Assembly (NCBI GenBank): GCA_934193095.1
Contig: CAKPUX010000073.1
Location: 1 to 7,800, forward strand
Origin: an uncultured Dialister sp.
GTDB taxonomy: Bacteria > Bacillota > Negativicutes > Veillonellales > Dialisteraceae
Direction: 5' to 3'
DNA: 7,800 bases
Position 1 is the first letter of the stretch; each line of letters opens with the position of its first letter. Made by a program: the position numbers and the translations under genes. Below the pieces are notes generated by a model that saw only the letters and a list, made by a program, of their open reading frames with translations, made no database searches and was not told the DNA's origin. This document shows, piece after piece, positions 5,467 to 7,800 of the stretch.

Positions 5467-5501
5467 TCTGTCACCGTCACTAAGCATCAGTCACCAGTCA
5501 C
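5467..5501. repeat. Heptad array filling the niaR-rluA gap
   Basis: Five units in register: TCTGTCA, CCGTCAC, TAAGCAT, CAGTCAC, CAGTCAC. The last unit enters niaR and contains its stop codon (TGA on the minus strand, 5498-5500). Confidence 0.8.
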
Positions 5502-6013
5502 TCATACAGCACGCCGATTTCCCTCAGCGCATGAATCACCTGCGCCATCTCTTCTTCCGTCTTTGTCTCGATAAGATGGGTATGGATGCCGCCGCTGATA
5601 TCCGAGAGGAGGGGAAATCCGATGTCCTGCATCGCGCGCACAAAGGATACGGCGTCTTCCTTGCTCTTGATCTCCAGCTGTCCGTGCAGCTCGCCGTAGA
5701 TCTCATGCTCCACCCGCACGTCATGGATGATGCCGCCTGCCTCTACGATGGCAATGAGTTCCTGCTCTGTCTCTTCCCGGCCGTGGCGGCAGACGAGTGT
5801 GCGAAGACAGCCCTTTTTCTCTTTATTGAGGTAATATCCGCGCGGCGTAGAGATGATGTCCATCCCTTCGGCGCGAAGAAGCGCCATGTCTCCCACAATG
5901 ACCTGCCGGCTCACGCCGCACTCTTTCGCAAGGTCCGCCCCGCGCAGCCGGTGTTCCGCCTGCTCCAGCTTTTCTTTGATGTAGGCTCTGCGTCTTGTGT
6001 TATCCATTCTCAT
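5498..6013 (-). CDS. niaR: NiaR-type niacin-responsive transcriptional repressor (171 aa)
   Basis: A DNA-binding repressor of NAD synthesis and niacin uptake genes in Firmicutes and Thermotogales, with niacin as co-repressor. An N-terminal winged helix-turn-helix (about residues 8-60, recognition segment VSRQVIVGDMALLRAEG at 34-50) is followed by the 3H domain (about 72-170). The 3H histidines are visible in LVCRHGRE (His77), VEHEIYGELHG (His103, His110) and GGIHTHLIE (His144, His146). His77, Glu85, His144 and His146 keep the spacing that I recall for the metal ligands of Thermotoga maritima NiaR. Length is typical. Start is ATG 6013 or ATG 6007; a G-rich ribosome site (6014-6021) touches the first, so 6007 is also plausible. 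The stop is supplied by a heptad array. No NAD gene is nearby, so its targets are elsewhere. Confidence 0.92.
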   Translation of the reverse strand: MRMDNTRRRAYIKEKLEQAEHRLRGADLAKECGVSRQVIVGDMALLRAEGMDIISTPRGYYLNKEKKGCLRTLVCRHGREETEQELIAIVEAGGIIHDVRVEHEIYGELHGQLEIKSKEDAVSFVRAMQDIGFPLLSDISGGIHTHLIETKTEEEMAQVIHALREIGVLYE

Positions 6014-6030
6014 CCCCCCTCTTTTCTTCT

Positions 6031-6039
6031 ATTGTAGCA
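6031..6039 (-). promoter_or_regulatory. Candidate extended -10 promoter for niaR
   Basis: On the minus strand TGCTACAAT gives a TACAAT -10 box (6031-6036) with an upstream TG. It lies 18-24 bp before the niaR start codons. The region where a -35 box would lie is a T-rich arm of the terminator hairpin, with no clear consensus. Confidence 0.5.
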
Positions 6040-6045
6040 GATTTC

Positions 6046-6095
6046 CCCCAAAGAAAAAAACGATAGAGCGCATCTCTATCGTTTTTTCTTTGGGG
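6046..6095 (-). terminator. Bidirectional intrinsic terminator between trpA and niaR
   Basis: Two arms (6046-6068 and 6074-6095) pair over 22 bp with one extra A, around the loop CGCAT. Core stem is CGATAGAG/CTCTATCG with flanking A and T tracts, so either strand gives a hairpin followed by a U run. On the minus strand it would end the trp transcript just before niaR's own promoter. Confidence 0.8.
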
Positions 6096-6144
6096 CGGAT
6101 TATGTTTGAAAGCTTCATTTGAATGAGAAATGAGAAATGGTGGT

Positions 6145-6241
6145 GCGACGTATTTCGTCATCCTGAGCGGAGAAAAACGTCGTATGTTAGAAAATGGCTT
6201 ATCTGAAATAGGAGAACTGAGTCGAAGGATCTAAGCGCCGC
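6145..6241. repeat. GC-stem hairpin, copy 7, interrupted by an insert
   Basis: The left stem GCGACGT (6145-6151) and the right stem GCGCCGC (6235-6241) are separated by about 83 bases instead of 13. The insert has GTCATCCTGAGCGG (6155-6168) near one end and GAACTGAGTCGAAGGATCT (6215-6233) at the other. It resembles the stretch at 4435-4505. It appears that a second repeat family inserted into, or replaced, the loop. Confidence 0.7.
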
Positions 6242-6245
6242 AGAA

Positions 6246-6278
6246 GTTTGAAATTAGCGACTTTCTCGTATCGCAAAC
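6246..6278. repeat. Conserved 33-bp linker module, copy c
   Basis: It differs at one position from the reversed copy at 2975-3007 and at about three from 479-512. It joins the hairpin to the heptad array in all three cases. Confidence 0.85.
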
Positions 6279-6279
6279 C

Positions 6280-6377
6280 TAATCCCTAGCTACTAATCCC
6301 TAGTCACCAGTCACTAGTTACCAGTCACCAGTCACTAGTCACCAGTCACCAGTCACCAATCACTAGTCACTCATCCC
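6280..6377. repeat. Longest heptad tandem array, 14 units
   Basis: A continuous 98-bp register of 7-bp units: TAATCCC, TAGCTAC, TAATCCC, TAGTCAC, CAGTCAC, TAGTTAC, CAGTCAC twice, TAGTCAC, CAGTCAC twice, CAATCAC, TAGTCAC, TCATCCC. It ends five bases from the trpA stop codon. Confidence 0.93.
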
Positions 6378-6382
6378 TGTTT

Positions 6383-7168
6383 TCAGACTGACTCTTCCTG
6401 CGCCATGCCTGCCTTCAGTCCGCGGATATATGCGGTGAGCTTCTCGGAGGCTTCGCTGCCATTCTTATTGATGATATCCACGACACCGCTGCCGGTGATG
6501 ACGCCGTCAGCGAGCCGCGCCATCCGTCCTGCCTGCTCCGGCGTGTGGATGCCGAAGCCGATAGCCAGCGGAGTATCCGTCGTTTCACGCGCGATACGGA
6601 TGATCTCACGAAGGTCCGTCTGGATATCACCGCGCATGCCGGTGACGCCCATGGAGGAAACGACATATACAAAGCCGGTGGCATCCTTCAAACTCTCACG
6701 GATACGCTCTTCCGAAGTCGGTGCGACCATCTGGATGATGTCGACACCATTCGCATCGGCGAGCGGTCGGATTTCCGCCTGTTCTTCATAGGGAAGATCC
6801 GGAATGATGACGCCATCGATGCCGATTTCCTTCGCTTCTTCGAAGAACCGCTCGGATGGATAATTGAAGACCGGATTGTAATAGGTGAGAAGCACGATCG
6901 GGATCTGTGTCTTCGTGCGGAGCGTCTTCACCAGCTCCATGACCTGCGGCAGGTGGACATGGTTCTCCAGCGCCTTCACATCGGCTTCCATGATGACCGG
7001 CCCGTCGGCGATGGGATCGGAGAACGGCACGCCGATCTCGATCAGCCCTACGCCGGCTTTTTCCATATCGAGTACGTACTTCACAGTGTCTTCCATCGAC
7101 GGGACACCTGCCGTCAGGAAAGCGATCAGCGCTTTCCCATTCTTGAATGCTTCACTTGTATGGCTCAT
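6383..7168 (-). CDS. trpA: Tryptophan synthase alpha subunit (261 aa)
   Basis: It cleaves indole-3-glycerol phosphate to indole and glyceraldehyde 3-phosphate; indole is channelled to TrpB in the alpha2-beta2 complex in the cytoplasm. The signature LIEIGVPFSDPIADGP (42-57) holds both catalytic acids, Glu44 and Asp55, matching E. coli Glu49 and Asp60. Other family features are IIPDLPYEE (121-129), the flexible loop SMGVTG (172-177) and the phosphate-binding GFGI (204-207) and GSG (226-228). Length is usual. ATG 7168 has an AAAAGGAG site (7176-7183). It lies downstream of trpB on the same strand but 525 bp of repeats separate them, whereas these genes are normally adjacent or overlapping. It is probably the last trp gene, with the terminator at 6046-6095 beyond it. 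The SSMGVTG form of the loop replaces the more common SRxGVTG. Confidence 0.97.
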   Translation of the reverse strand: MSHTSEAFKNGKALIAFLTAGVPSMEDTVKYVLDMEKAGVGLIEIGVPFSDPIADGPVIMEADVKALENHVHLPQVMELVKTLRTKTQIPIVLLTYYNPVFNYPSERFFEEAKEIGIDGVIIPDLPYEEQAEIRPLADANGVDIIQMVAPTSEERIRESLKDATGFVYVVSSMGVTGMRGDIQTDLREIIRIARETTDTPLAIGFGIHTPEQAGRMARLADGVITGSGVVDIINKNGSEASEKLTAYIRGLKAGMAQEESV

Positions 7169-7175
7169 AGATAGA

Positions 7176-7183
7176 CTCCTTTT
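7176..7183 (-). promoter_or_regulatory. Strong ribosome binding site for trpA
   Basis: AAAAGGAG on the minus strand lies seven bases before ATG 7168. It allows trpA to start translation on its own, without coupling to the distant trpB. Confidence 0.85.
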
Positions 7184-7331
7184 GCTGTAATTCAGGGTTA
7201 GCCCTTGGGGCGTGCTGTCCCTTGACCCTGGATGAAAGCTTTGCTCAAATGAGGAATTAGGAATGAGGAATTAGGAATGAAGGTGGCGGCTCCGCCGCGA
7301 ATATATAGGGCGATGCCCGAAGGCGGTATTC

Positions 7332-7376
7332 AAGTCACTAGTCACTAGTCACTCAAGGCCACTAATCCCTAATCCC
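7332..7376. repeat. Heptad array TAGTCAC/TAATCCC
   Basis: AAGTCAC, TAGTCAC, TAGTCAC, then ten irregular bases, then TAATCCC twice. It is followed by the TGCTTTCAAAC linker. Confidence 0.85.
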
Positions 7377-7487
7377 TGCTTTCAAACTTCAGGGTTCAGG
7401 GATAGCCCGTGGGGCGTGCTGACCTTTGATTACGTTTGAAAGAGGGGGAGCGGGTTCTATAGGTTCAAGAGGTTCAAAGGGGTTGGT

Positions 7488-7514
7488 GCGGCGCATAAAA
7501 ATCAGAAGCGCCGC
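7488..7514. repeat. GC-stem hairpin repeat, copy 6
   Basis: It is identical to copy 1 over the whole 27 bp (stem GCGGCGC/GCGCCGC, loop ATAAAAATCAGAA), although the flanks are of a different module type. This suggests recent spread or conversion of the hairpin. Confidence 0.92.
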
Positions 7515-7606
7515 AGAGTATAAATAACGGCGATGCCCGAAGGTCTCTTGATGACAGTTTTTCCGTTTTGGGATTTCCACACATCGACCACTCGGCCGCG
7601 AATGAC

Positions 7607-7636
7607 AAAGATTTCTCGCTTCGCTCGAAATGACGA
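7607..7636. repeat. Half copy of the nested inverted-repeat element arm
   Basis: AAAGATTTCTCGC...GAAATGACGA is the reverse complement of an arm like that at 185-213 (TCGTCATTTCGAGCG...TCTTT) with a few differences. I could not find its partner arm within the block. Confidence 0.6.
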
Positions 7637-7664
7637 TACGAGAGTCTGCTGTCTCCTGGTCTCT

Positions 7665-7692
7665 TAGTCACCAGTCCCTAGCTACCAGCTCC
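7665..7692. repeat. Heptad array at the trpB stop
   Basis: Four units: TAGTCAC, CAGTCCC, TAGCTAC, CAGCTCC. They end two bases from the trpB stop codon at 7694-7696. Confidence 0.8.
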
Positions 7693-7693
7693 C

Positions 7694-7800
7694 TCAGTCA
7701 TGAATATCCTCTCCGCGGTATCTGGCGATGGCGGCGACGTCCTTGTCTCCGCGGCCGGAAAGGGTGATGACGACGATGTCATTTTTATCCATCGTCCGGA
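7694..7800 (-). CDS. trpB: Tryptophan synthase beta chain, C-terminal end only
   Basis: Only the last 34 codons are in the window; the gene continues beyond the right edge. The minus-strand frame reads DIVVITLSGRGDKDVAAIAR and ends GEDIHD before TGA. LSGRGDKD is the C-terminal TrpB signature; its Ser corresponds to the residue that contacts the pyridoxal phosphate ring nitrogen (Ser377 in Salmonella). TrpB condenses indole with serine to make tryptophan and pairs with TrpA, encoded next on the same strand. The tail after the motif is of usual length. The stop codon is two bases from a heptad array. Confidence 0.93.
   Translation of the reverse strand, partial: RTMDKNDIVVITLSGRGDKDVAAIARYRGEDIHD

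Larger units (their letters stand above)
6100..6380. repeat. Composite intergenic repeat block downstream of trpA
   Basis: Modules in order: TTTGAAAGC linker and AATGAGA heptads (about 6103-6139), a GC-stem hairpin whose loop holds an inserted sequence (6145-6241), the conserved 33-bp linker (6246-6278) and a 14-unit heptad array (6280-6377) that ends five bases from the trpA stop. No gene is seen in 6014-6382. Confidence 0.85.
7184..7693. repeat. Composite repeat block inside the trpB-trpA operon, two chained units
   Basis: The first unit has a TTCAGGGTTAGCCC start and a degenerate GGGGC hairpin (about 7188-7230), AATGAGG/AATTAGG heptads (about 7247-7281), a loopless GC stem (7286-7298), a GGGCGATGCCCGAAGG linker (7308-7323) and heptads (7332-7376). 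A TTTCAAAC linker leads to the second unit: TTCAGGG, a degenerate hairpin, a 9-bp-period GGTTC tract (about 7452-7485), a GC-stem hairpin (7488-7514), a CGATGCCCGAAGG linker (7532-7544), half of the 182-332 element (7607-7636) and heptads (7665-7692) that stop two bases from the trpB stop codon. Frames at 7389-7580 and 7474-7671 are repeat-derived. Confidence 0.85.

Noticed and set aside
4687..5574. Plus-strand frame opposite the pseudouridine synthase and niaR
   Set aside because: It crosses two recognised genes on the other strand and has no domain of its own.
6280..6377. CRISPR-like array
   Set aside because: Units are seven bases with no spacers of uniform length, and no cas genes are present. 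It is a simple tandem array.
7389..7671. Two small minus-strand frames between trpB and trpA
   Set aside because: Both are translations of repeat modules in different frames. Annotation pipelines might list them as hypothetical proteins, but nothing supports expression.
1..7800. tRNA, rRNA or a phage/plasmid module
   Set aside because: No cloverleaf-like sequence, rRNA segment, integrase, transposase or replication gene could be recognised on either strand.

Overview
The window is a chromosomal segment from a moderately GC-rich bacterium with strong Shine-Dalgarno sites. Gene content (niacin repressor niaR, a trpB-trpA operon end, RluA-type pseudouridine synthase, AEC and EamA transporters) fits a low-to-mid GC Firmicute. 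The protein style and the dense repeats suggest Negativicutes such as Dialister or relatives, but that is an inference from memory and not tested.

Layout: 1-634 is a repeat block ending in a promoter. 635-1519 (+) is an EamA/DMT transporter. 1520-1746 is repeats. 1759-2703 (+) is a D-2-hydroxyacid dehydrogenase, with a strong terminator at 2796-2839. 2849-3069 is repeats. 3070-4083 (-) is an AEC-family transporter with a doubtful start. 4051-4479 holds a long palindromic element followed by another repeat block. 4480-5448 (-) is an RluA-family pseudouridine synthase. 5498-6013 (-) is NiaR. 6046-6095 is a two-way terminator. 6100-6380 is repeats. 6383-7168 (-) is trpA. 7169-7693 is repeats. 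7694-7800 (-) is the C-terminal end of trpB.

The genes are ordinary housekeeping, transport and regulatory genes. trpB and trpA make the two subunits of tryptophan synthase. NiaR should repress NAD/niacin genes that lie elsewhere. niaR and rluA are 49 bp apart on the same strand and may be co-transcribed. The two plus-strand genes look like independent units.

The remarkable part is the space between genes. Almost all of it is one modular repeat family, used in both orientations and chained: heptanucleotide tandem arrays (TTCAGGG type; TAATCCC/CAGTCAC type; AATGAGA type), a GGGGC/GCCCC hairpin, a 9-bp-period tract, a conserved hairpin (GCGGCGC, AT-rich loop, GCGCCGC), short conserved linkers, and nested inverted-repeat elements of two further families. 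The heptad arrays lie on or within a few bases of several stop codons and in some cases supply the stop. They also fill a 525-bp gap inside trpB-trpA. No transposase, integrase or other mobility protein is encoded here, so any movement would need help in trans.
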